Part shown: positions 39,761 through 51,300 of the stretch, piece after piece
Layout of the letters: each line of letters starts with the position of its first letter
Numbering within the stretch: position 1 is the stretch's first letter
Source of the DNA: Apteryx mantelli
Lineage: Eukaryota; Chordata; Aves; Apterygiformes; Apterygidae
Assembly: GCF_036417845.1 (NCBI RefSeq)
Contig: NC_089991.1
Location: forward strand, 14,229,001 to 14,293,000
Reading direction: 5' to 3'
DNA: 64,000 nt
The notes under the pieces: generated by a model
What the model saw: only the letters and a program-made list of their open reading frames with translations
What the model was told of the DNA's origin: nothing
The model's database searches: none
Made by a program: the position numbers and the translations under genes

Positions 39761-41089
39761 TGGTCCTGGCTGGCTGCTAGTTTTCCTTTTTTTATTCTCA
39801 AGCTCTCTCAAATGACTTCGTCTTCTATTTTGCCCTCCTGTTTCCACTAACCAGATGTCATTATAGCTGTACGATATTTATTTTTCCACTTGCTATGGGG
39901 AAAATGTATTCAACTAAATAAGGGTGAGGAAGATGCATTATGTTCCTAATGAAATGTGAACACATTCATATTTTATTTCAAGGTCCCCATCAGTGCTAAT
40001 TAATTACCACCCATGAACTTGTTTGAATGGTATCTGGATTTCACATGAAGTTGCAGTAGATCATTGACTGGTTAAGAAGCATTAAAATCTCACTCTTCAG
40101 TGTATATTCAGACAAACCTAGATGTTCTTTTAAACAGAAAGGTACTAATGGCAACATAGAGAATAAAAGTAGGGGATGGAAAGAAAAATGCAGAGAATTT
40201 ACACATTCCATTAACTTGATAGCTTTAGGATCATTATGTTCATTTCCTGTTAAAACATATTTAATTCAAAAGGAAACTTATGGAAGAATAGTCTTCAGGC
40301 ACTTAACATTACTTAATCACTCTAAAAAGATTTGCCTTTTGGTGTAGCAGTAAAACTTTATATGATGATTGCCTGTTAAGTATCTGTCCTGTAGGGATAC
40401 TTTTTTCTAGTGTAATAAGATCCCCAAGCTGGTGAGGTACTAAGTGACCCTGCCAGAATATGAAAAAATAATGTTTTGTCAAAAAGTAGATTTATGGTTT
40501 CATGACCTGTTGAAAAGATTCACTTCCTTACTGCTTTTGCAAATGCAGAGCAATATTATTTTATGGACTTTCTTCGTGTTTGCAAATGCATGAGTTCAAT
40601 TCTTGAATAAATGAGCTCTCAGAGGGAAGGGGAGACAGGCAAGGAATTATACAATATATATTGCAAGTGAAGCTGATAATGGGTCAAAACATAACGTGGC
40701 TGTAGCTAACATCATGTATTTTTAAGATCAAAGAGAACTAATGTACTGAGATGGCAAATTCAGAGAGGTAGTTTGACCTTTTCTTCTACTTAGTTAAAAA
40801 AAACCTCTACAGTCAACTTACCTTGAAAATGACTGTGGTGTTATGGAGACAAACCAGACAGTATCTGCCCTTTCGGCCTTTCCCTCAAGCACCAGCTGTA
40901 CCTGCAGAAAGCCCAGCTGTGCTGCCTGCCCCAGTGAGACCTCTGGGACAGGTCCGTTCCCAGCACTTTGGGTTGGGGGCAGCAGCAGTGGAGGCTCCTC
41001 CATCTGAGATGACAATCTTAAAACACATATTCGTCTGTGGCTCTGCCTTGGGGCTGTTAAGTGTCTCCCTAGCACCAGGCGTGCTCCCA

Positions 41090-41450
41090 GAAGTGCCCCC
41101 CTCTCAACAGGGCTGGACACCCGGAGCCGGCCGGGGATGTCCTCCACCTCCGTCCCTGAGGAACTCGGTGCGGGAGGTGCTCTCAGGGCACGTGTTGTCG
41201 CCCGATGGGGATTTTGTCTTCCACGACACGTGCAGAAGCGGCTGTCGCTTTCTTTTAAGGCAGAGGAGGCAGCAGTACAGCGAGCCGTGGCTGAGTGCTC
41301 GCCCAGGAAGTGGGAGACCTGGTTTCTGCTGCCTCCCAGGGCGGCGGCGGGGAGGCTGGCGAGCGCCCGGCCGGCGCCTGGGGCTGAGCAGCGCCTCCGG
41401 GACACGGTGCTATGGGTCCAGGTTTCCAGAAGCTGAGCTGGGATTTGCAT
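41090..41450. other. Orphan CpG-rich island with overlapping long frames
   Basis: Frames of 237 codons on minus (40818-41531) and 215 on plus (40823-41470) overlap almost fully. Both strands being open is typical of GC-rich non-coding DNA, and neither product looks like a known protein. Confidence 0.5.
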
Positions 41451-42454
41451 TTTCCAAGCAAGGGCTCTAACAGCTTGGATGCCACCTAGTAGGCCCTGGC
41501 ATGAGCTGGAGCTCTCCTTGTTTCTACTCACAGAGCAGGCACGAAAGCGCTTATTTCTGCGGCTGTGGTTTGCAGCTGGATGCCGGCATCCTCCTCTCCG
41601 TCCCCCCTCCCCTGGGCTCCTGCCCCTGCGTGGGGAGCTGGTTCGGGGAGTTGATCACAGCACAGCACTTAATGAACGTGCCCTTCCAGCACGGGTCGGG
41701 GCTGCCATGCTCAGGCTGAACTAGCAAGCTTCGAGCTACCTCGGGTGTATTTACTGTGTTCAGAGGGGGGGGAATTAATATTTTTCCTTATTATTAGGTC
41801 TTATTGCTTAGTGCAAGGTAAATGAGTGCCAAAGTTGGGGGTCCCCCTGCTCTGTGTGCTGACCATGCTGGTGCCCATATAGCACCTATCTCTGCCAGGT
41901 ACGCTATAGAAATGCCGTGCACTTAAGGTAGGGCCCGGACTCTGCCGCAAGGGCCAGGCACTTTAACCCTTTATTCTTCTTGATCCTTTCTTTGTTTTAC
42001 CATATCATGCTTTTGCTGATGATCATTTGATTTTTTTTTTTTTCCTTCCCTGCTTGAGATCAGGAAAGTTATTACCTTAGAGGGACTGGGCTCCTGGCAT
42101 ATACGTTGTTTAATGTAAACAGTGATCTTAGCAATACTGCAGTGATCAACCAGAAAATCAGAAAAGCAAAATGTAATGTTATCCTGTTTCAAAGCTGCAG
42201 ATAAAGCTGCATGTTATTTGAGAGCCTTAACAAGAAATTTCTTTTATTAATTTTTTTTTCCTGTAATAGAAGTCTTAGGGAATCGGCAGACAGATCAGTG
42301 GGACTGAGCTGTCTGTGGGTACCACAAGACAGTTACTTTGCAAAAATGTTTGCTCAGAGGTTTCCTTCTCAGCAAGAAGAATAGTTAAAGAAGCATATTT
42401 TTAATTTCTGTTGTTTGGTTGACTGGTTCAGTAGCCTAAGAAAACAATTACAGC

Positions 42455-42560
42455 CTAAAGGCGCGGGTGCGCTGCTGGACGCCACGGGAGCTGAGCTGCC
42501 CGGTGCGGCGCCGAGCAACGCTCTGCGCCCAGCGCTCCCCTCGTTAGGCTGCGTCGCTAA
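42455..42560. other. Very short CpG-rich island
   Basis: About 100 bases with dense CpG embedded in DNA that is otherwise AT-rich on both sides. Confidence 0.5.
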
Positions 42561-43180
42561 TTTAGCTGAAAAAGTGACACTGGGTGATATCGCACATTGT
42601 TTATTTTAATTTTCTTAGACGTTTGTTGTTGATTGAAGTGCAGGTTTTAGAGAGGAATTTTCAGAGCTGTTCCCAGTTAAATTATCTGATTTAGAAAACT
42701 AGATAGTAATTGCTTTAGGACAGGCCGTATAGAGGATATGTTTTTCATATCCACGGCATAACTGCTGCATAGGTAGTAAAATGACATTCGCAGATACCAC
42801 TGTTATCAGCTTCACTAGTGAACTTTAATAGTGGCGCTTTGAATTTCTGCCAGGGAATTGCTGGGCAATTTTTTTTTGTTTGGAATAGGTTGGGCATTTT
42901 TTAATCCAAAAAATTTCAAATTTGCAATGGTGGAAATATTTTGCCACTGTGAGTCAAATTGTTTTCTCAGGGAAAAGCTAAAAACTCTTAATTTTAAATA
43001 TTTTTTTTTCCCAACACTTATTTCAAAGATAGACTTTTCAAGCATTTAGTTTGCTATAATTTAACTTAAGAAAAACAGCAATAAAACAAAAGACTTTATG
43101 CTCTTTGAACTATTCTATTAAGTACATTTACTTAAATTTAGTTTTTAAAAGTAACATAAAAGATGTAATCTGAATCCTCT

Positions 43181-43193
43181 CCCCCCCCCCCCC
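43181..43193. repeat. Poly-C tract
   Basis: Thirteen consecutive C. Confidence 0.9.
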
Positions 43194-44134
43194 AAACCTC
43201 CAAATATTTTATTTCAGATCAAGTGTTTCTTTTCATTGAACCTGAAGGAATTTTTGTGATACCCCATCTCACTGGAACATGCACAAATATACTTAAAATG
43301 TTCCAAATAAATCCAAAGTGATTTGTTTGGTAATTGGAACCACGGTGTTTGTACTTGGTGCTATGAAGACATAACATCTAACTTACAGATTTTGAAATGA
43401 TGAACATACCATCTAACATATCCAACCTATTTTTACTCAAAAATTCTGGGGTTTGGGGCATGAAGTTTTGAAACCAGTGACTTCTCCTAGGTTTGTAAAT
43501 GATGAGCTGTTTCCTGCTGAGACATCAACTTTGCTCATCAGTGCTTTTGAACGGTATTTTATCTTTAGCCCAAAACTCCCGTCTTTGGATGAGCTTGCCG
43601 CTCTGGGACTAGGCTGGCGCATCAGACCAAGCTGGGGCACGGGCACAACTGTGCAGCTCGAACGCCGATGGCTTCTGCTCGCCTCTTTGCCATTTAGGCC
43701 CTGACGACTCTGAAGGGCTGGGTCAGTGCCAGGTTTCCTCCTTTTGAACTTCTGGATGGATTATTTCTGTTAACAAAGACTGCTGTGTGCCTCCGGAAGA
43801 TACTTTACCTCTTTGTCTTCCTATTTAAAAAAAAAAAAAAAAGAAGGAAATCTATAATCTACCTCTTTGAAATTCTCAGACAAAAGCTTCCAGAAAAGCA
43901 CAAAGTATTACAATGCTTTGCTCCTTTGCTCTAAGTTTCATTTTTATTACTAGGAACTCTGTTTTGTGTTAGGGCACCTTCTGTCTATGTCTGTGGCCAC
44001 CTCTGGCGCCAAAGCGAAGTGTAAAATAGCCTATTTCTCAATATACATGTCCTCAAGCTGTTAGTCTGCCTCTGACCTACAACTGGATAGAGTTACTCTG
44101 GCTGCAGTGAAGGTTTCATGCTTTTATTTTACAG

Positions 44135-45100
44135 CACCTGGAAGAATGCCAGGCAGTGGAGAGCGAGAGCAGGAGTACGAGATGCTACTGTGCGTCAGAA
44201 CAGCCTTAAAAAGAATATTGTGTATTCTCGGCTTTGAGAACTGAATTCCATGGGTTGTAATTGAATGCTCTGTCAGACCCATGGGGCTCAGTTCTTCAGC
44301 TTGGATATTTCTGTCTTCATATACACAAGAGATCAAAGAAGCACTTGATCATTCGCTGACTCTTCTGGATGGTGAGAGCAGCAAATAGGAAAGAGAAAGA
44401 ATAACTGATTATGAATCATTTTGACAGGGAGGTTTCACTGCAAAGGCCAGGTTCTCTTATGTTAAATAGCTATATAGTGATTGAATCTTTCCGTAGCTGA
44501 TAGGCTCTGTGTTGCTGTTCACGGTTTAATTCTCTCTGCTGTTTCCTCTCAGTTTTATCAAGGTTATATACAGGTCCCTAAGATATTGTTGATTGAATTA
44601 TGGTCCCTAACTATTGTAAAGTGGTGCAGCGATAATGAGCTGCACTGAACTGGTGAAACCCTGGCACTCCCCAGCCTGAAGGCCAAGTTTGGTGGCTGCT
44701 GCTCAGCCGTGACCTCTCTGTGCTGCCCTGAGACTCCTCCTTTTGGGTTTGCGTGCTGTTTGTTTGGTTTTGTCTTACGTCAAAGACCCATTTTCCGTGA
44801 AAAAGATCTCAGTTGTGACTCAAGTATATGCATTTGCACCAGCCAGCAGCATCTCGCATAAACACAGACTTTCTTTGCTGAAGAGGGTAATATACTCCCA
44901 GAGTGTTTGGATTAGGGAGGTTCTGTTGTAAGCAGCAATGGCAATGAGTGTGCACTGTTGAAAGGCTTGGCAGTGCAGGCTTCCCCTTATAGGTGGATTC
45001 ACTCAAGTCACAGGCTGATAAAGTTCATGTTGTTTCCATGGAAGAACCATATTCACATTTTTCTTTTGGCATCAGGAAAATAAAATTTGGGGTCTTCTCT
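44135..45100 (+). ncRNA. Probable miR-146a host-RNA exon (end approximate)
   Basis: A strong acceptor, CTTTTATTTTACAG, ends at 44134, exactly 100 bases before the mature miR-146a 5p start. In mammals miR-146a lies in an exon of a spliced long non-coding RNA with the same spacing style. An AATAAA at 45079-45084 could end the exon. The exon has no long reading frame. Acceptor and signal are seen; that they define one exon is inference. Confidence 0.5.
44213..44315 (+). ncRNA. MIR146A: microRNA precursor mir-146a
   Basis: The 5p arm (22 nt, 44235-44256) carries the miR-146 seed GAGAACT and agrees over its full length with the vertebrate miR-146a that I remember. The 3p arm is at about 44277-44299 and pairs with it across a 20-base loop region (44257-44276) to form a clean hairpin. 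The stem extends into flanks GGCT/AGCT. miR-146a represses TRAF6 and IRAK1 mRNAs and damps Toll-like receptor signalling through NF-kappaB. Position between PTTG1 and the expected ATP10B side fits synteny. The 3p arm differs from human, with CATGGGG pairing more completely to the 5p arm. Precursor ends are approximate. Confidence 0.97.
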
Positions 45101-45109
45101 GAGCATATG

Positions 45110-47640
45110 AAGCGCTAACCTTGCCAATGAACTTCCTACCTCTTTTCTGCAATAACAACACCTTTCCCAATTACTGTTTTCCAATTCAGTAAAGTGGATT
45201 ATACACTGATTTTATCACTGTGGTGCAATGCTCTTAAAAGCATAGGACTGTTAAAAAAAAAAAAAAAATCCCACAGGTGCAGGAGGAGCACATTCAGCTA
45301 AGTAGCTTAAAACAGTCATGTGCCTTTTATTCTGAGAAAAGTATTTACATTAAAGATAATCAGATATAATCACTGCTGCCTGTGGATACAGATGTACCTT
45401 CATATTGATGTGCTTTTCATATAAATTTGTATTCTAGGGGTTGAAGAAATTCTTTGACTGTCTAAAATGTATCATGATCACCAGCTTAAAGATTATAGTA
45501 CTTGGAAGAGTTCACCAGTTCCACCAGTTTGTGCAGTGGGAATACCCATTATCTATATCCATTGAGAAGGAGAAACACACCAAGGAAAAGAAAACTTTGA
45601 AGTTTTATTTCCTCTATCTTTCCTGTCAGGCAGAGGAGCTGAAATTTGAGTTCAGAGTTAGTAAAACCTGCAAAAGAAGAGAAAAAGAGGGCACAGTTTT
45701 AACCGAGTGTCTAGCAGATGCAACACCGTGGATATTAGGTCGCTGAAGGCACAAAGTGGGTCAGCTTCCTTCACTAAGAGCTCAAGCTCCAGGCAATGAT
45801 GCAGTAAAGAAGATGATGTTTTGTATGATGGTAAGCACACAAGGCAACTGAGGAAATCAAGATGGTCTTTCATATGGGAGTTATTGCAGTCCTATCTCTT
45901 CAAGGACAGTCCTCAAAGTGGTGTAAGTAATGCTATTTTTGCTCAAGAGTCTATGCTATGCTGACCAAGTAGTAAATTCTAGCATGATTGGCCCTACCTC
46001 AAATTAACCTTAAGTCATTAGGACATGAAGGAGTGAACGAGTTACCGTCAAATCAGCAAGGAAGCAGATACAGAGCAGTAGCTACTCTGTGATTAATTGC
46101 TCCTGACTACGAGCTTGCTTGCAGGAAAGGAGAGGTAGATTCCCATGTCAGAGCCCTGCCTGTGTACCATTGCTAACTCACTGCAAAATCACAAGCCAGC
46201 TTACCGCACATTTAGGGTATTGTAAATGGGATATTGCTATCAAATATCATGCTTAGGTTATGGCAGTAGCTCTGTCTAGGCAGCTCTGAACCTCCCAGCT
46301 GCCATGAACTGCCCGTGTCTAGATGTGAAAGTCTTGAAACTTCTGTCTTGAACTCTAGTCCTCCATGAACACTGGGCTTGGGTGTAGGAAGAGAGTCCTG
46401 CCAGCCCATGTGTGCTTAAAAAAAGTAGTTGGTATTTGCGTCCTGAGCAGGAACATTGCCTGATCTTATTCATGTGAAAAATGGTCAGGCAAAGAGCTGT
46501 TCCCAGAGTTTATCATCTTCAAGCCTGTTTCTACCAAAAGTATCTAGGTGTTTTCTATGGTCTATGATTGCTACTGGATAAGCAAGCACAGATTAAAATG
46601 ATCTGGCACAGAGCTATTTTGACAGCAGAAGTGGCCTTCCAGCTCCAGATGACCATTCAGTGTGATCTGCCTTTGTTGCAGGCTGCTGTGTTTACTTTCC
46701 AGCTTTGCTTGTCCTGGGTGACAAAGTATCTTTTCAGATATTCTTGGGATTGTTTAGCTTATGTTTGTTGGTAGCAATCTTATCTTTAAACCACATAACT
46801 GAGATTTCAAGTCCTAAACTGGAGTATAAATATATATTTTATCCTACTGACAGTCCTATGGCTTTGCAGCAGAGTTAAAAGTATTTTTGACATGAGGTTT
46901 CAAACCAATGTACCTTCTGTCTGTCTAATTATGCTGCCTTGCAGTGCACTCTTTTGTTCTGCATCACTGAAACCAAAGCAGTCGTCAGGATGCCCCAGCC
47001 TGCCGGACACCCCGGGCTCGGTCTGCCGGGGTATGCAGCCTTCGGCACGCTGCGGTCCTGCAGGATGTATCGCAGCGCAGACCGTAACATCACTCAGCGA
47101 TGTGTTTCCCGATGTTTTGTCAGGCGCAGTGTGTTATGGATATCAACTGATTTGTATCCTTACCTTATGGCTCTCATGGCTACAACTCTCATGAAGAATT
47201 TTATCATCTTCTCCTTTTCTCTGATTTAGGAAACAGATCTCTTTAATCCTCTAAATGTTTCATTTTGGAGTAAAATTTTGATTTTTTTTTTTTTCCTCCC
47301 CCTTGGCAGAATCATTCAGGTGAATCCAGTCATATTTGTTACTACTGCTATAGATTTGAAACTTGATTTTGGGACAAGTAAAGTATTTGCTAAAAGAAAA
47401 CACTGTTTCTCACTATATGTCTCTTCCAAGCTGATCTATGCCACCTTTTGATGCTTGTTCACAGAGTTATTCTGCATGCTTTCTTCTGAATAAAGCAATG
47501 GGCCAGCGTGCCAGACCAGCGTGGCATTTTGCAGACGGATAAACGGAGGGCTGTGCGAGAGCCCAGACCCTTAAAGTGGAGCAGCAGCCCTGAAGTTCGT
47601 GTGCTTGCTGTTCTCTGCTTGTGGCTTTGTGCTTGCTGTA
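45110..47640. other. Intergenic, no gene recognised
   Basis: Mixed composition DNA with only short open frames. A GC-rich patch lies near 46980-47100. No repeat or gene identified. A poly-A run lies near 45253-45268. Confidence 0.5.
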
Positions 47641-47659
47641 CCCCACAAATAAATGAGGA

Positions 47660-48300
47660 CAGACACCTGCGTCCTTCGGTGTCTTCTGCGACGATGTCCC
47701 CGGGTCCCTCGGAGCTGCGGCTTGTTGCCTCCCACTCCCTGCCTCCCTCCGCGCCTCTCCCGGGTGCTTCCTCGCCCCTCTGTCTTGGGCGTCCGGCTCT
47801 TCTTTTTTGCAGCCCACCCCTGGGAGACTTTTCTCCCTGCCTCAAGACAGCGTGTGAATTGAGCAATAAACCTCCCCAGGGCCTGGAGGGGCTCACATGC
47901 CACGCTAAAGGCAGAAGGGCGGCAAGCGGGAGCCGAAGCAGCGTGGATGGGAGTGGACGGAGCCGGCCGGCCGAGAGCAGGCGGACGCCCTGGTCTGCAG
48001 GCGCCCGGGTGCTTTGCGCTGCAGGTAAGGTGAGGAAACGCCTCTGGCACTAGCCGCTGCTCCCTTGCTGCCTCCCACCCCCTTGCCTTCTCCTTAAGCC
48101 TCCGCCTGTCCCGCGAGACGGTGCCCGTGCGCCCCGCGAGCGCCGAGGAGACGCGCCAGCGCAGGCGGCCGGCGGGCGTTTGTCCTGCGCGCGCGGTCTC
48201 GGGCCTTTCCGAACGAGCGACGGCGCGTTTCGCGCTCCTCAGCCGTGGCTGCGTGTTTGCTACCCTCTGGTAGCCCACGACGGCGTAGCTGTTGCCAGCT
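47660..48300 (+). promoter_or_regulatory. Orphan CpG island with strong splice donor
   Basis: The densest CpG region of the intergenic half, especially 47930-48260 with repeated CGCG. It contains a CTGCAG|GTAAGG donor on the plus strand (GT at 48025), so a first exon ending at 48024 is plausible. Frames of 235 (minus) and 181 (plus) codons overlap and look like composition artefacts. It may be a promoter of an unannotated RNA, 3.7 kb beyond miR-146a. Confidence 0.4.
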
Positions 48301-48309
48301 GCGGCTCGT

Positions 48310-51300
48310 CTTTTTGGCTAATGTCCCTTTCTGCTTCCAGGAAAACAATGAGTTGTGTTGGGCTCAGTAAGCCTGATGCCTGCCCAGCTGAGACGAGCAG
48401 CACTTGAACGCGTGCATGAGTGTGCGTGTGTGTATGGAAACCGCAGCTTTGACAAGCCTGCACGTCTGCCTTGGAAAAGAAACAGCGGGGCTTAAAAGCC
48501 GTGGAGTCGCAATATGCCCAATATGACTAAGGTCACGAGTTTTCGGTGACTCACAATCTGTCTTTCTGGCAACCCAACCATAAGGCAGGCTGTGCTTTTT
48601 TATATTCTGTATTTTTTTTCTTTTTTTCTTTTTTTGGAAAAAAGTCTACATCAGAAAAAGTTACTGCTTACACATATCCTGGAAGATCTTTCTCTTTGGC
48701 AAGTTGTGGGTACTCAAGGAGAGAAATCCCTGTTAGCTGCAGCCCTCCCTCGCTCTGCTGTGCTAGCCTATCTCTGCACTCACAAAGAGGCACCCTTTTA
48801 ATTTACATTAAGTTGAAGTTGTTCTGAAAAAATATTTGCTCAGTCACCACTCTGGATGCTGGGAGTCATCCTCATTTTCTGTTTTCTGGATGCTCACTGC
48901 CCACCTCCTGGCAGGGAGCGCTAGGCACAGCCAGCTGCAATGGGCTGTATCATCATCTCACTTGGGCACTGGGATATTTTTGGCTGCCATTAAGTATCTA
49001 GTTTCTATAGTGAGGGATAAACTGTGTTCACATTTTCCCTTTCTGTGCTGAAGGTACGAATGATGCTGCTTCAGCTTTTAAGAACAATGGCTGGAACTGG
49101 TCAAAGAATGTTGCTTGTTAAGAGAACCTGAAAAGATAGGATTTTTTGACTTTCATTTTTCATAATTTTTTTTCAGACTTTCACTGACTCTCCTCACGTT
49201 TATTTTGCTCTTTCTTCCACCCCTCAAAACTTTATTTTCTGCTACTTGTTGAAAAATTATAGATTTTTGGAATGAACAAACATAATGTCACTGGAAAAGA
49301 AGGTCGCTTCATTTTGAGATGTGAAGGATACTTTATAATCAGAATTGATACAAAAATAAGCTGCTAAGTGGATCTGTCTGTAGGGGTTACTATCTGCTGC
49401 TTACCTGTAAGCGCTCAGCTCAGCGGCTGTGCGGGTGCCGGGCAGACCGTGGTGGGCCCTCGCGCCTCCCTGCCAAAAAACAGGTGGGCAGCACATTCGC
49501 CCCGGGAAAGTACCTCGTAGAAGCAGGTCAGAGAAAAACGAACCAGTTTGTATAAGAATAATCATTGCTAGAATGATTCATCCAGATTCACAATGATGTT
49601 TTTAATACTGATCATCAATTTGTTGTTTAGAGGAAAAAAAAAAAAAAAAAAAAGCCAACCCGACCAAACATTTTCAGCCTCTGCAGAGAGTTTCCTACAG
49701 TGTTTCTATTACCGTTGTGCTTGGGTTAAATCTCCTGGTATCCTGTGAGAAATTTTATTTTTTATTTATTCTCATTTTATAGACTGGGCAGCAGGGACAT
49801 ACTTGGCTGAGGACACAGAATGAATCTATTTGAAGTTTTCTAGGAATTTTGCCATGGTTAATAGCACTGGTTGAAAGGCTTAAGCAGAAAGGAGGCCTTT
49901 GGTGCTTTCTGTAGTCCGGCCTTCTCCTGAACAGATGTCCACAGTGCAAGAACGTCCGCTGTTTGGCTGGCACCGTCGCTCAGGGAGTTGCTTCCACTGC
50001 TCCGGCCCGTGAGAGATGTTACGGGAGGGAGGAGGGATGTCACTTGTTTCTCACATTTCCTCCTTTCTGTGTTTTCTTGCGCAAACTAGGAAGAGATTTT
50101 CCCGGACGTGGATATCTGTGGCTCTTGTGGTATTTTTTGGCACGTTGCTGCCAATCAGCTGATTCCCACAGAAAGCCCCCAAGAGGAGACCTGAGGCCAG
50201 GGAGCAGCCTTGAGTGTTTGGGCATTTGCACTGTGGTAGGGGCTTAGCAGTGAAAACTTTTATGTTTCCCAGCATGAAAACAAAGCTATTCTGTTGACTT
50301 AGATTTCACGCAGTGCTGACAGCATTTACTGGGGTGCTGCAAAAAAACAAAGGGCCATTTTTCTTAAAAAAGCAGAAAGCATACTAAAAGTTTCTAAGCC
50401 ATGTTTGTGAAGGTTGCACAGTCACTTGATTAGGAGCGTGGAGTTGGTCGGACTCCTTCCAGCTTCCCCACTTCACCCTTGTTTGTGCCTGATATTGCAG
50501 CTGTTCTGATGAAAAACAGTTATTTAAAAATTTGCTCGTAGCTATGGCAACCTGCATGCACTGTATTTCAATTGAAACTCTCAAACAGCAGCAGAAGTTT
50601 CTTAATAGGATATTTATGAAGATTTTAGTCTTTGTACATTTTTAAATGGAAATATTCCATTTTTAAAGGAAGTTATCAAAATCACATTAATTTTGGAACT
50701 GGATTTTTGTTGTGAGAGCTGCTGCTTAAGCTCTCTTTTTGTGGGGCTTTTGTTTAAGATTCCTCTAGGTGCTTTAACTCTCCGAGAGCCTAAGACCTAG
50801 GGTGCTTTCCAAATGTCTGCTCCTCCTAGTGTCCAGACCTGGCCTCCCCTTCTCTCTGGTAGGCGTCCGTTTTTACAAGGGCATGGTGCAGTGGCAGGAA
50901 ACCAGCTGTGTTTGGGTCGGGCCAGCTGGCGTGCAGATTGACAGGGATCGCCAACTTTGCATTTACACGGTGAATAAGCCGGGCAGTTTCTGTAGTCCTG
51001 CGCCCATGCAGTTGCCCGTTCTGCGAGCAGTGGGCAGATGTGCTTGCAGCTGGATTGTCCGGTCCCTCAATAATATTTCAGCACAGCTTCTCAGGGGGAC
51101 AAACTTCCAGCATGTGCTCACAGCTTGTCTAGGCACAGCCACAATATGTTGTAGCCGCACAGACAGCCCCGGGTGCTAGCTGCACCCTGGAATGGTTAAA
51201 TTTGTAAAGCTACTATTTTCTTTTGTTTTCTTTCATCTTCCTTTTCCCTGCACATACACTCCTTCAAAACCAGCAGGATAAAATTAAGGAAGCCTAGCAG

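Larger units (their letters stand above)
34510..44120. other. Intergenic, no gene recognised, with small GC islands
   Basis: AT-rich DNA, with stretches such as 36.7-38.2 and 39.85-40.6 kb rich in TAAT/ATTA motifs that resemble conserved non-coding DNA. It is broken by short CpG-rich islands listed separately. No coding exon recognised. Conservation cannot be judged without an alignment. Confidence 0.5.

Noticed and set aside
40818..41531. 237-codon minus frame overlapped by a 215-codon plus frame
   Set aside because: Both strands are open over the same GC-rich island, the translations show no family, and the frames are explained by the scarcity of AT-rich stop codons.
47508..48278. Long frames on both strands (235 and 181 codons)
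   Set aside because: They coincide with the CpG island, overlap antisense to each other, and are rich in Arg/Ala/Pro/Gly as expected from composition.
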